From Bordetella genomosp. 2 (lineage in GTDB: Bacteria > Pseudomonadota > Gammaproteobacteria > Burkholderiales > Burkholderiaceae_B): DNA of 64,000 bases. This document shows, piece after piece, positions 56,801 through 64,000 of the stretch. Position numbers and translations under genes: made by a program. How positions within the stretch are numbered: the first letter of the stretch is position 1; each line of letters starts with the position of its first letter. The stretch spans positions 434,001 to 498,000 of the forward strand of contig NZ_NEVT01000009.1 of assembly GCF_002261345.1 (NCBI RefSeq), given 5' to 3'. The notes under the pieces were generated by a model. That model was not told the DNA's origin. It made no database searches and was given only the letters and a program-made list of their open reading frames with translations.

Positions 56801-57572
56801 CAAGATACGCTTCCGCGACATCCAGGCGCAGCCGCGCAAGATCATCTCGGCGCCGACCTGGTCCGGCCTGGAAAGCGAAGAAGTCAGCTACAACGCCGGC
56901 TACACCAACGTGCATGAACTGATACCGTGGCGCACGCTGACCGGCCGCCAGCAGTTCTACCAGGACCATCGCTGGATGCTCGATTTCGGCGAGGGCTTCT
57001 GCGCCTACAAGCCGCCGATCGACACGCGCACCGTGGCGCCGATGCTGGGCCGCTACCCGAACGGCGAACGCGAGCTGGTGCTGAACTGGATCACGCCGCA
57101 CCAGAAATGGGGCATACACAGCACCTATTCGGACAACCTGCGCATGCTGACGCTCAGCCGCGGGGGGCCGCACGTCTGGGTGTCCGAGGTCGAGGCCAAG
57201 CAGGCCGGCCTGGTGGACAACGACTGGGTGGAAGTGTTCAACGTGAACGGCACGCTGACCGCGCGCGTGGTGGTCAGCCAGCGCGTGCCGGTCGGCATGT
57301 GCCTGATGTACCACGCCCAGGAAAAGATCATCAACGTACCTGGCGCCGAGACCAGCGGCATGCGCGGCGGCATCCACAACTCGGTGACGCGTGCCGTGCT
57401 CAAGCCCACCCACATGATCGGCGGCTACGCGCAGCAGGCCTATGGCTTCAATTACTACGGCACGGTCGGCAGCAACCGCGACGAGTACGTGGTAGTGCGC
57501 AAGATGAACAAAGTGGATTGGATGGAAGGCCCGCTGGGCCACCCGCAGCTCGAGGAAGGAAGCGCAAAATGA
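53829..57572 (+). CDS. narG: respiratory nitrate reductase, alpha subunit
   Basis: A 1247-residue molybdo-bis-MGD catalytic subunit, full length. The FS0 [4Fe-4S] ligands are His50, Cys54, Cys58 (STHGVNCTGSCSWK) and Cys93 (EPRGCPRGAS), in the NarG pattern. The Asp of PESADWYNSTY is the molybdenum ligand region, and WGSNVPQTRTPDAHFYTE is conserved. It reduces nitrate to nitrite on the cytoplasmic side of the membrane. The stop overlaps the narH start (ATGA). No frameshift or internal stop is seen. Confidence 0.97.
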   Translation: MSHFLDRLKFMSRVKSTFAGGHGEVVNEDRTWENAYRSRWQHDKVVRSTHGVNCTGSCSWKVYVKNGLITWETQQTDYPRTRPDLPNHEPRGCPRGASYSWYVYSAQRVKYPMIRGRLMEMWREARKTMDPIAAWESISQDPVKARRYKSVRGLGGFVRADWDTATEIIAAANAYTIKRFGPDRLIGFSPIPAMSMVSYAAGARYLSLLGGACLSFYDWYCDLPPASPQIWGEQTDVPESADWYNSTYLIVWGSNVPQTRTPDAHFYTEVRYKGTKTVAVSSDFGEMVKFGDIWLAPKQGTDAALALAMGHVILKEFHHAGASDYFRDYAKRYTDMPMLVQLTARDGCLVPDHFLRASQLDDALGQHNNPDWKTLLIDAQTGELVVPNGSIGFRWGEAAVDGGAKAGRWNLEPHDGGSGRKVDPALSLIDGHDAVVGVGFPYFGGEHGSVLVRNVPVRYITLADGSQACVATVYDLQMASYGVDRGLGGANVAASYDDDVPYTPAWQEKHTSVPRNLVIQVAREFAQNAHDTQGKSMVIVGAALNHWYHMDMTYRGIINLLMMCGCVGKSGGGWAHYVGQEKLRPQFGWAPLAFATDWSRPPRHMNGTSFFYAHTSQWRHEKLPVSDILGPTADAARYAGLSMIDLNAKSERMGWLPSAPQLQTNPLDITAQAEAAGEDPVAYAAARLKRGELQMSCDDPDDPANFPRNMFVWRSNILGSSGKGHEYFLKYLLGTQNAVFGDEADAIKPAQVRYREEAAEGKLDLLTVLDFRMSTTCLYGDIVLPTATWYEKDDLNTSDMHPFIHPLSEAVQPLWESKTDWEIYKLIARKFSEIGGPYLGKRKDLVLTPLLHDTPAELGQAFEPKDWKLGECDLVPGKTAPAMTVVERDYNDIYRKFTSVGPLLDKLGNGGKGITWNTEHEVHELAAFNRRVEEPGISEGRPRLETAIDAAEMILTFAPETNGHVSVKAWEALGKVTGRDHTHLAVGREHDKIRFRDIQAQPRKIISAPTWSGLESEEVSYNAGYTNVHELIPWRTLTGRQQFYQDHRWMLDFGEGFCAYKPPIDTRTVAPMLGRYPNGERELVLNWITPHQKWGIHSTYSDNLRMLTLSRGGPHVWVSEVEAKQAGLVDNDWVEVFNVNGTLTARVVVSQRVPVGMCLMYHAQEKIINVPGAETSGMRGGIHNSVTRAVLKPTHMIGGYAQQAYGFNYYGTVGSNRDEYVVVRKMNKVDWMEGPLGHPQLEEGSAK

Positions 57573-59134
57573 AGATCCGTGCCCAAGTCGGTATGGTGCT
57601 GAACCTGGACAAGTGCATCGGCTGCCATACCTGCTCCGTGACCTGCAAGAACGTGTGGACCAGCCGCGACGGCGTCGAGTATGCGTGGTTCAACAATGTC
57701 GAGACCAAGCCGGGCATCGGCTACCCGAAGGAATGGGAAAACCAGTCGCGCTGGAACGGCGGCTGGACGCGCAACGGCGCCGGCAAGCTCGAACCGCGCC
57801 AGGGTGGCAAGCTGAAGATCCTGGCCAACCTGTTCGCCAACCCCAACCTGCCCGCCATCGACGACTACTACGAGCCGTTCACGTACGACTACGAGCACCT
57901 GCAGCAGGCCAAGCTGAGCAAGACGCCGCCGACTGCGCGCCCCGTGTCCGTGCTGACCGGCAAGAAAATGGAGAAGATCCACTGGGGCCCGAACTGGGAA
58001 GACGACCTGGGCGGCGAGTTCAGCTCGCGCAGCCGTGATGCGCTGTTCGAAGGCGTGCAGAAGGAAATGTACTCGACGTTCGAGAACACCTTCATGATGT
58101 ACCTGCCGCGCCTGTGCGAACACTGCCTGAACCCGGCCTGCGTGGCCAGTTGCCCGTCGGGCTCGATCTACAAGCGCGAGGACGACGGCATCGTGCTGGT
58201 CGACCAGGACAAATGCCGCGGCTGGCGCATGTGCATCTCGGGATGCCCCTACAAGAAGGTGTACTACAACTGGCAGAGCGGCAAGGCCGAGAAGTGCACG
58301 TTCTGTTTTCCGCGCATCGAGGCAGGCCAGCCGACCGTGTGCTCGGAGACCTGCGTGGGCCGCATCCGCTACCTGGGCGTGCTGCTGTACGACGCCGACC
58401 GCATCGACAGCGCCGCCGCCACGGCGGATGAACGCGGCCTGTACCAAGCGCAGCTCGACCTGTTCCTCGACCCGGATTCGCCCGACGTCATCGCCGCAGC
58501 GCGCCGCCAGGGCATCCCGGAATCCTGGCTCGAGGCGGCGCGCCATTCGCCGGTCTACAAGATGGCCTGCGAATGGAAGATCGCCTTCCCGCTGCACCCC
58601 GAGTACCGCACCCTGCCGATGGTCTGGTACATCCCGCCGCTGTCGCCGATCCAGTCCGCCGCCGAGGCCGGCCACATGCCGCACAAGACGGTGGGCAAGA
58701 CGGCGGTGATTCCCGACGTGTCGAGCTTGCGCATCCCCATGCGGTACCTGGCCAACCTGCTGACGGCCGGCGATGAAACGCCGGTGCGCCAGGCGCTCGA
58801 GCGCCTGCTGGCCATGCGCGCATACCAGCGCGCCGAAGCCGTCCACGGCGATCGCGATGACGGCATCCTGGACGATGTCGGGCTCGACCGGGCCACCGTG
58901 CGCGACATGTACCGCATCCTGGCCATCGCCAACTATGAAGACCGCTTCGTCGTGCCGTCCAGCCACAAGGAGATGGTCGAGGACAGTTTCAACGACAAGG
59001 GCAGCTGCGGGTTCACGTTCGGCAACGGCTGCTCGGGAGGGGTGTCCGAGGGCGCCCTGTTCGGCAAGAAGCCGCAAGGCAGCGAGATATTCATCGAGAT
59101 GCCCAAGTCGCGCAAGAAAGCGGCCCTGACTTGA
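57569..59134 (+). CDS. narH: respiratory nitrate reductase, beta subunit
   Basis: A 521-residue electron-transfer subunit. The start MKIRAQVGMVLNLDKC overlaps the narG stop; the open frame upstream lies inside narG. Four iron-sulfur clusters are indicated: CIGCHTCSVTCKNVW, CEHCLNPACVASCPSG, CRGWRMCISGCPYKK (with the Trp that makes one cluster [3Fe-4S]) and CTFCFPRIEAGQPTVCSETC. It passes electrons from NarI to NarG. Confidence 0.97.
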   Translation: MKIRAQVGMVLNLDKCIGCHTCSVTCKNVWTSRDGVEYAWFNNVETKPGIGYPKEWENQSRWNGGWTRNGAGKLEPRQGGKLKILANLFANPNLPAIDDYYEPFTYDYEHLQQAKLSKTPPTARPVSVLTGKKMEKIHWGPNWEDDLGGEFSSRSRDALFEGVQKEMYSTFENTFMMYLPRLCEHCLNPACVASCPSGSIYKREDDGIVLVDQDKCRGWRMCISGCPYKKVYYNWQSGKAEKCTFCFPRIEAGQPTVCSETCVGRIRYLGVLLYDADRIDSAAATADERGLYQAQLDLFLDPDSPDVIAAARRQGIPESWLEAARHSPVYKMACEWKIAFPLHPEYRTLPMVWYIPPLSPIQSAAEAGHMPHKTVGKTAVIPDVSSLRIPMRYLANLLTAGDETPVRQALERLLAMRAYQRAEAVHGDRDDGILDDVGLDRATVRDMYRILAIANYEDRFVVPSSHKEMVEDSFNDKGSCGFTFGNGCSGGVSEGALFGKKPQGSEIFIEMPKSRKKAALT

Positions 59135-59150
59135 GCATGGAGCATTCGAC

Positions 59151-59795
59151 ATGAGCCTTTACCGAATTCTTTCCGCGTTGCTGTCCTACCCCGAGCAGGA
59201 CCTCCTCGATGCCTTGCTCGAGATCGACGACGGGCTGGATGCCTACCCCGAAGCGCAGGACCTGCTCGCGCCGCTGACCGACTACCTGAAGACCCACGAC
59301 CTGATCGCGCTGCAGGAGAACTACGTCGCGACCTTCGACCGCAACCCGTCGCATTCGCTGCACTTGTTCGAGCACGTGCACGGCGAAAGCCGCGACCGTG
59401 GCCAGGCCATGGTGGACCTGCTGCAGGAATACCGTCGCCACGGCTTCGAGCCCGGCGCGGCCGAACTGCCCGACTACGTCCCGCTGTTCCTGGAATTGCT
59501 CGGGCTGATCGATCCGGGCCAGGCCCGGCAGTTGCTCGACGAGGCGATCCACGTGCTGGCCGCCATCGGCGCCAGGCTGGCGCGCCACGGCAGCCCGTAC
59601 TCGACGATCTTCGCCGTGCTGCGCGGCATGACGGACGTCGTGCCGCGCGAACAGACCGAGCCGCCCGTACGCGACATGGACGAGGTCATGGAGGCCTACG
59701 GCGTAGGCGCCGACGGCGTCGAGCCGCTGCTGCCCCACGCATCGGCCGGCACGCAGGTCGTGCACTTCCACCCGCGCGCGCGCAGCGCCCATTAA
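59151..59795 (+). CDS. narJ: nitrate reductase molybdenum cofactor assembly chaperone
   Basis: A 214-residue, all-helical TorD/NarJ-family chaperone. Recognisable are the N-terminal YRILSALLSYPEQDLLDAL and the LHLFEHVHGESRDRGQAMVD block that is typical of NarJ. It holds apo-NarGH for cofactor insertion before membrane docking and is not part of the final enzyme. It lies 16 bases after narH. Confidence 0.95.
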   Translation: MSLYRILSALLSYPEQDLLDALLEIDDGLDAYPEAQDLLAPLTDYLKTHDLIALQENYVATFDRNPSHSLHLFEHVHGESRDRGQAMVDLLQEYRRHGFEPGAAELPDYVPLFLELLGLIDPGQARQLLDEAIHVLAAIGARLARHGSPYSTIFAVLRGMTDVVPREQTEPPVRDMDEVMEAYGVGADGVEPLLPHASAGTQVVHFHPRARSAH

Positions 59796-59813
59796 TCGCC
59801 CGGGAGACCGTCC

Positions 59814-60497
59814 GTGAATACCATCCACCAGTTCTTATTCGGCATCTATCCTTACATTGCGCTCGCCATTTTCCTGTTCGGCAGCCTGGCCCGCTTCGAG
59901 CGCGAGCAATACACCTGGAAGAGCGACAGTTCGCAGCTGCTGTATCGCGGCTCGCTGCGGCTGGGCAACATCCTGTTCCACGTGGGCATCCTGGGCCTGT
60001 TCTTCGGGCACCTGGTGGGGCTGCTCATGCCGGTCGTGGTGTGGGACACGCTAGGGGTTTCGCACACCGTCAAGCAGGCCGTGGCCATGATCGCCGGCGG
60101 CGTCATGGGGACCATATGCCTGGCGGGCCTGCTCATCCTGCTGTACCGGCGCCTGACCCATCCGCGCATCGCGCGGGTGACGCGGCCGGGCGACAAGCTG
60201 CTGCTGCTGTGGCTGCTGGCCACGCTGCTGCTGGGCCTGTCGACCATCACCGTCTCGGCCGGCCACATGGACGGCCACATGATGGTGCTGTTCATGACCT
60301 GGGCCCAGCACATCGTCACCTTCCAGGGCGATGCCGCCAGCTACATCGCCGATGCGCCGCTGCTGTTCAAGGCTCACCTGTTCATGGGACTGACGCTGTT
60401 CGTCATCTTCCCGTTCACGCGGCTGGTGCATGTCTGGAGCGGCTTCGCCTCGCTGGGCTACCTGGGCCGCGCCTGGCAACTGGTGCGGCCGCGTTGA
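59814..60497 (+). CDS. narI: respiratory nitrate reductase, gamma subunit (cytochrome b)
   Basis: A 227-residue membrane protein with five helices and a GTG start preceded by GGGAG. Haem ligand histidines are expected in FHVGILGLFFGHLVGLL and in the pair LLFKAHLFMGLTLF and FTRLVHVWSG. It oxidises quinol at the periplasmic side and feeds NarH. It lies 18 bases after narJ. Confidence 0.96.
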   Translation: MNTIHQFLFGIYPYIALAIFLFGSLARFEREQYTWKSDSSQLLYRGSLRLGNILFHVGILGLFFGHLVGLLMPVVVWDTLGVSHTVKQAVAMIAGGVMGTICLAGLLILLYRRLTHPRIARVTRPGDKLLLLWLLATLLLGLSTITVSAGHMDGHMMVLFMTWAQHIVTFQGDAASYIADAPLLFKAHLFMGLTLFVIFPFTRLVHVWSGFASLGYLGRAWQLVRPR

Positions 60498-60543
60498 ACC
60501 GCGGCGCCGCCGGCCCATCCGGTGGCGCCGCACGGAGAGAAAA

Positions 60544-61290
60544 ATGCCTGTCATCGTCAATGGCGTCGAGCTCACCGATGCCGAACTAGAACGAGAACTG
60601 CCTCATCATGCCGACGCGGACAACCCGCAGCGGCGCGCCATGACCGCCCTGGTGCTGCGCCGCGTGCTGCTGGACGAGGCGCAGCGGCTGGGCCTGGCCG
60701 CCGAGGATGAAGATGCCGCGATCGACGCCCTGCTCCGTACCCAGGCCGGCGCGCCCGAACCCGACGAAGCCGCCTGCCGCCGCCACTACGACACCCACCC
60801 TGGCCGGTTCTCGGTGGGCGAGCTGGTGGAGGCCGACCACATCCTCTTCCAGGTGACGCCCGACGTCGACCTCGACCGCCTGCGCGCGCGGGCGCAAGCG
60901 GTCCTGCAGGAAGTGCTGGCCGAGCCCGGGCGGTTCGGCGAACGGGCCCGGGCTCTGTCGAACTGCCCGTCGGCCGCCGTCGGCGGCAGCCTGGGCCAGC
61001 TCGGGCGTGGCGACACCGTGCCGGAATTCGAGCGCGCCGTTTTCGGGGCGCCGGCCGGCACCATCCTGCCGCGGCTGGTGGAGACGCGCCACGGGCTGCA
61101 CATCGTGCGCGTCAGGCGCCACGTGCCCGGCCGCCCCTTGCCGTACCCCCAGGTGGCGGGCCGCATCGCGCTGGCGCTCGGCACGGCCAGCCGCGATACG
61201 GCATGGCGCCAGTACCTGCGGCTGCTGGTGGGGCGCGCCCGTATCGAAGGCATCGAACTCGAAGGCGCCGATGGCGCCTTGATACAGTGA
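60544..61290 (+). CDS. parvulin-type peptidyl-prolyl isomerase (PpiC/NifM-like)
   Basis: A 248-residue protein without signal peptide. An N-terminal helical part (about 1-85) precedes a parvulin domain (about 95-195: VEADHILFQVTPD, PSAAVGGSLGQLGRGDTVPE, FERAVFGAPAGTI, TRHGLHIVRV). A GGAGAG site fixes the ATG at 60544. Cytoplasmic parvulins occur regularly in nar operons of beta- and gammaproteobacteria and probably help nitrate reductase maturation (inference from context). Confidence 0.9.
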   Translation: MPVIVNGVELTDAELERELPHHADADNPQRRAMTALVLRRVLLDEAQRLGLAAEDEDAAIDALLRTQAGAPEPDEAACRRHYDTHPGRFSVGELVEADHILFQVTPDVDLDRLRARAQAVLQEVLAEPGRFGERARALSNCPSAAVGGSLGQLGRGDTVPEFERAVFGAPAGTILPRLVETRHGLHIVRVRRHVPGRPLPYPQVAGRIALALGTASRDTAWRQYLRLLVGRARIEGIELEGADGALIQ

Positions 61291-61300
61291 GCCTGCCGCC

Positions 61301-62290
61301 ATGTACGCGCCCTTCGCTCTCGTCGATGGTTTCCAGCGCCGCATCGATTACCTGCGCGTGTCGGTGACCGACCGCTGCGACCTGCGCTGCTTCTACTGCC
61401 TGCCCGCCGACTTCAAGGATTTCGACCTGCCCGCGCAGTGGCTGGGCCATGCCGAGATGGCGCGCCTGGTCGGCATCTTTACCCGCCTGGGCGTCCGCAA
61501 GGTGCGCCTGACCGGCGGCGAGCCGCTCACGCGCGGCGGCCTGGCGGACCTGGCCCGCGAGCTGGCGGCGCTGCCCGGGCTGGCGGACCTGTCGCTGTCG
61601 ACCAACGGCACCCGGCTGGCGCGTCACGCCGCCGCGCTGCGCGCCGCCGGCGTGCAGCGGCTCAACGTCAGCCTGGACACCCTGGATGCCGCCGCCTATG
61701 CCCGCGTCACCGGGCGCGACTGCCTGGCCGACGTGCTGCATGGGCTGGAGGCGGCCCGCGCCGCCGGCTTCGCACCCATCAAGCTCAACGCCGTGGTGCC
61801 GGCCGGCACGTCCATCGCCGGGCTGGAGCGCTTGCTGGCCTACGCCGTCGAACGCCAGTTCATCCTGCGCCTGATCGAGCCCATGCCGGTGGGCGATACC
61901 GGCCGGCAGACCCGCGGCATGGACTTGTCCCGGCTGGGCGCGCGCCTGGCGGCGCGCCACGGCCTGGTGCCGCTGTTGCAGGCGCCGGGCGCCGGCCCGG
62001 CGCGCTACTGGAGCGCCGACGGCCGGCTGGCCACGCTGGGAGTCATCACGCCGATGTCACGGCACTTCTGCGCCGCCTGCAACCGCGTGCGCCTGGGCGC
62101 CGACGGCACCCTCTACCCGTGCCTCGGGGACGAGGCCAGCGTGCCGCTGGGCGCGCTGCTGCGCCGGGGTGCCAGCGATGCCGAGCTGGCTAGCGCCATC
62201 GTCGCCGCCGTGGCCGGCAAGCCTGAAAAGCACGATTTCAATGCGCGGCCCGAGCGCATCGTCCGGTTCATGGCGCAGACCGGCGGGTAG
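61301..62290 (+). CDS. moaA: GTP 3',8-cyclase MoaA (molybdenum cofactor biosynthesis)
   Basis: A 329-residue radical SAM enzyme. The N-terminal cluster motif is CDLRCFYC and the C-terminal cluster motif is CAACNRVRLGADGTLYPC. The protein ends in GG, needed for catalysis in known MoaA proteins. It makes the first intermediate of molybdopterin, the cofactor of NarG, which explains its place in the nar operon. It lies 10 bases after the isomerase gene. Confidence 0.96.
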   Translation: MYAPFALVDGFQRRIDYLRVSVTDRCDLRCFYCLPADFKDFDLPAQWLGHAEMARLVGIFTRLGVRKVRLTGGEPLTRGGLADLARELAALPGLADLSLSTNGTRLARHAAALRAAGVQRLNVSLDTLDAAAYARVTGRDCLADVLHGLEAARAAGFAPIKLNAVVPAGTSIAGLERLLAYAVERQFILRLIEPMPVGDTGRQTRGMDLSRLGARLAARHGLVPLLQAPGAGPARYWSADGRLATLGVITPMSRHFCAACNRVRLGADGTLYPCLGDEASVPLGALLRRGASDAELASAIVAAVAGKPEKHDFNARPERIVRFMAQTGG

Positions 62291-62319
62291 GCCCGATCAC
62301 GCTAGAAGGAGCTTCACAC

Positions 62320-62973
62320 ATGGAGCCCGCCACCCACACCCACGACCTGGAACGCTTCATCAACGGCTTCCAGCGCTTCCATCAGCAATATTTCGACGAT
62401 TCGCCCGCGTTGTTCCGCGGCTTGCGCCAGGGACAATGCCCGCGCACCCTGCTGATCGGCTGCTGCGATTCGCGCGTCGACCCGGCGCTGCTGCTGGGCT
62501 GCGATCCCGGCGATATTTTCACGGTGCGCAACGTCGCCAACCTGGTGCCGCTGCCCGAGGACCACGGCGGCCAGCAGGGCGTGCTGGCCGCCATTCAGTT
62601 CGCCGTGGAGCAGTTGCGCGTGGGACGCATCATCGTGCTGGGCCACAGCCAATGCGGCGGCATCCGCGCGCTGATGGAGCAGCGCCTGGATCACCAGGGC
62701 ACGGAGGACTACATCGGACGCTGGGTCCACATCGCCGAGCCGGCCCGCGAACGTGTCATGCGGCAATTGCCGCATGCCAGCGAGGCCGAGCAGCGGCGCG
62801 CCTGCGAGCAGGCGTCGATACTCATTTCGCTGCGCAACCTCGAAGCGTTCGAGCCCGTCAGGCGCCGCATGGAGCAAGACGCCATCAGCCTGCACGGCTG
62901 GTATTTCGACCTGGACGCGGGCGCGCTGCTGGCGTATTCGCCGCGCGCCGACGCCTTTTTGCCAATGGTCTGA
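62320..62973 (+). CDS. beta-class carbonic anhydrase
   Basis: A 217-residue beta-carbonic anhydrase. Zinc ligands and the Asp-Arg pair are in GCCDSRVDPALLLG, with His and Cys in GHSQCGGIRALM. The VRNVANLVPLP block is conserved. It interconverts CO2 and bicarbonate in the cytoplasm. A strong AGGAG site precedes the start. Its position between moaA and narX is unusual for a nar operon and its link to nitrate respiration is unclear. Confidence 0.95.
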   Translation: MEPATHTHDLERFINGFQRFHQQYFDDSPALFRGLRQGQCPRTLLIGCCDSRVDPALLLGCDPGDIFTVRNVANLVPLPEDHGGQQGVLAAIQFAVEQLRVGRIIVLGHSQCGGIRALMEQRLDHQGTEDYIGRWVHIAEPARERVMRQLPHASEAEQRRACEQASILISLRNLEAFEPVRRRMEQDAISLHGWYFDLDAGALLAYSPRADAFLPMV

Positions 62974-63012
62974 CCCTCTATCCGGCGCAAGGCGGCGGAC
63001 GGCTTTCGCACC

Positions 63013-64000
63013 ATGAAAAAAGCTACACTGCAGGAGTCCACTCGCTGGCATCGCGCCATGACTGCTTCTGAATTTCCGGTCGGGCCGGACGGCCTGCCCA
63101 CCCTGCGGGACCGCCTGCCTACCCGCATCATCGCCAGTTCGCTGTTCGCCCTGGCCGTGGTGCTGAGCATGGTGGCCTGGACGCTGTGGCTGTCGTGGGG
63201 CCTGGAGGGCGCTGGCGCCGCCATCAACGACACCGGCAGCCTGCGCATGATGGCCAACCGCGTCAGTGTCGAACTGATGCAGCCGGGGCCCGACCGCGCC
63301 GAACGTGTCGGCGCCATCGTGCAGGCGCAGGACGACACCCTGGCCCTGCTGGCGCGCGGCAACCCGTCGCGACCGCTGTTCCTGCCGGCCGATCCCGCCA
63401 TCCGCGACCAGCTGGGCGTCGTCACGCGGCTCTGGAACGACACCTTGAAGCCTGCCGCGGCGCAGGCGCAGCGGGACGACGACATGACCGCCTACCTGGC
63501 CGCCATGCCGGTCTTCGTGGCCGAGGCCGACAAGCTGGTGCGCATGATCGAGCTCGACAACGCCGACAAGACCGCCTCGCTGCGCCTGTCCCAGGGGGTG
63601 CTGGCCGGCATCGGCAGCGTGGGCACGGTGGCGATGATCTACTTGCTGTATCTATGGATCATCTCGCCGGTGCTGCGGTTGCGCGACGGCTTGCAGCGCA
63701 TGACCGCCGGCGAGTTCAGCACCCGCCTGCCGGTCGAGACCCGCGACGAATTCGGCCTGCTGGCCCGGGGGTTCAACCTGATGGCCGACAAGCTGGAAAC
63801 CCTCTACCGCGACCTGGAAGACCGGGTGCGGCAGAAAACCGCCGAGCTGGAGGCGCAGAACCGCGACATCGGCGCGCTGTACGACATGGCGGCGTTCCTG
63901 AACCAGCCCAACAGCATCGAGGCGATGTGCCGGGGTTTCCTGCAGCGCGTCATGCGCCAGTTCGGCGCCGAGGGAGGCAGCGTGCGCGCCCTGGACACCT
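63013..64000 (+). CDS. narX: nitrate/nitrite sensor histidine kinase NarX (N-terminal part; continues beyond the window)
   Basis: The first 329 or so residues of a NarX-type kinase. A membrane segment (SSLFALAVVLSMVAWTLWL) is followed by the periplasmic P-box (GAAINDTGSLRMMANRVSVE), the signature of nitrate sensing. A second membrane segment (GSVGTVAMIYLLYLWII), a HAMP linker (SPVLRLRDGLQRMTAGEF) and a coiled signalling helix with the start of a GAF-like central module follow. Two in-frame starts exist, ATG at 63013 (MKKATLQES) and ATG at 63058 (MTASEFPVG); neither has a strong ribosome site. The kinase core and the expected narL gene lie outside the window. Confidence 0.9.
   Translation, partial: MKKATLQESTRWHRAMTASEFPVGPDGLPTLRDRLPTRIIASSLFALAVVLSMVAWTLWLSWGLEGAGAAINDTGSLRMMANRVSVELMQPGPDRAERVGAIVQAQDDTLALLARGNPSRPLFLPADPAIRDQLGVVTRLWNDTLKPAAAQAQRDDDMTAYLAAMPVFVAEADKLVRMIELDNADKTASLRLSQGVLAGIGSVGTVAMIYLLYLWIISPVLRLRDGLQRMTAGEFSTRLPVETRDEFGLLARGFNLMADKLETLYRDLEDRVRQKTAELEAQNRDIGALYDMAAFLNQPNSIEAMCRGFLQRVMRQFGAEGGSVRALDT

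Noticed and set aside
53697-57542. 1281-codon open frame on the minus strand opposite narG
   Set aside because: Same codon-bias artefact; narG is intact on the other strand.

Overview
This window is a piece of a Bordetella chromosome, most likely B. pertussis. The basis is GC-rich betaproteobacterial coding sequence, a complete IS481 copy with its CTAG-type target duplication, the bctDE/bctCBA citrate-uptake locus, and a mnmG-rsmG-parA-parB neighbourhood with parS sites. Species assignment is inference; IS481 also occurs in B. holmesii and a few other bordetellae.

Layout. (1) 1-6901, minus strand: an XRE-cupin regulator followed by a dipeptide-type ABC transporter (permeases, binding protein, two ATPases) with a metal-dependent amidohydrolase embedded in the operon. 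(2) 7095-11974, minus: the str operon (rpsL-rpsG-fusA-tuf-rpsJ), closed by a terminator directly after rpsJ. (3) 12265-19431: an accessory signalling island wedged between the str operon and rpoC. It holds a degenerate response regulator, a normal response regulator, a LysM-FecR secreted protein, a CHASE2 histidine kinase, a membrane pseudokinase with a PEGA-like tail, and a TssQ-like lipoprotein. No core type VI secretion gene is present. (4) 19551-33341, minus: rpoC, rpoB, rplL, rplJ, rplA, rplK, nusG, secE, tRNA-Trp, a second identical tuf, then tRNA-Thr, tRNA-Gly and tRNA-Tyr. (5) 33411-40398, minus: asparaginase, parB, parA, rsmG, mnmG and a 1.65-kb non-coding putative origin region. That region carries four parS palindromes, DnaA-box sequences and two unusual long stem-loops sharing an inverted 66-bp core. 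(6) 40399-42031: a cold-shock gene and an aminotransferase pseudogene broken in a C homopolymer. (7) 42098-47416, minus: bctA-bctB-bctC and the bctE/bctD two-component system. (8) 47417-50793: two perfect DnaA boxes, an almost perfect palindrome carrying two Ada-type operator half-sites, ada, a small Ada-like zinc protein, IS481, and a DUF924 gene. (9) 50961-64000, plus: the nitrate respiration locus narK1-narK2-narGHJI-ppiC-moaA-carbonic anhydrase-narX (cut by the window end).

Housekeeping genes left of about 40 kb run leftwards and the nar locus runs rightwards, as expected if replication starts in the 38.7-40.4 kb region; the bct genes are the exception. The most unusual items are the core-conserved, arm-variable stem-loops near parS, the signalling island with two catalytically degenerate members, the Ada protein that kept its operator but lost three of four zinc cysteines, the IS481 insertion into a CTAG serving as overlapping stop codon of two convergent genes, and a repeated GACTAGTC dyad in front of both narK1 and narG.
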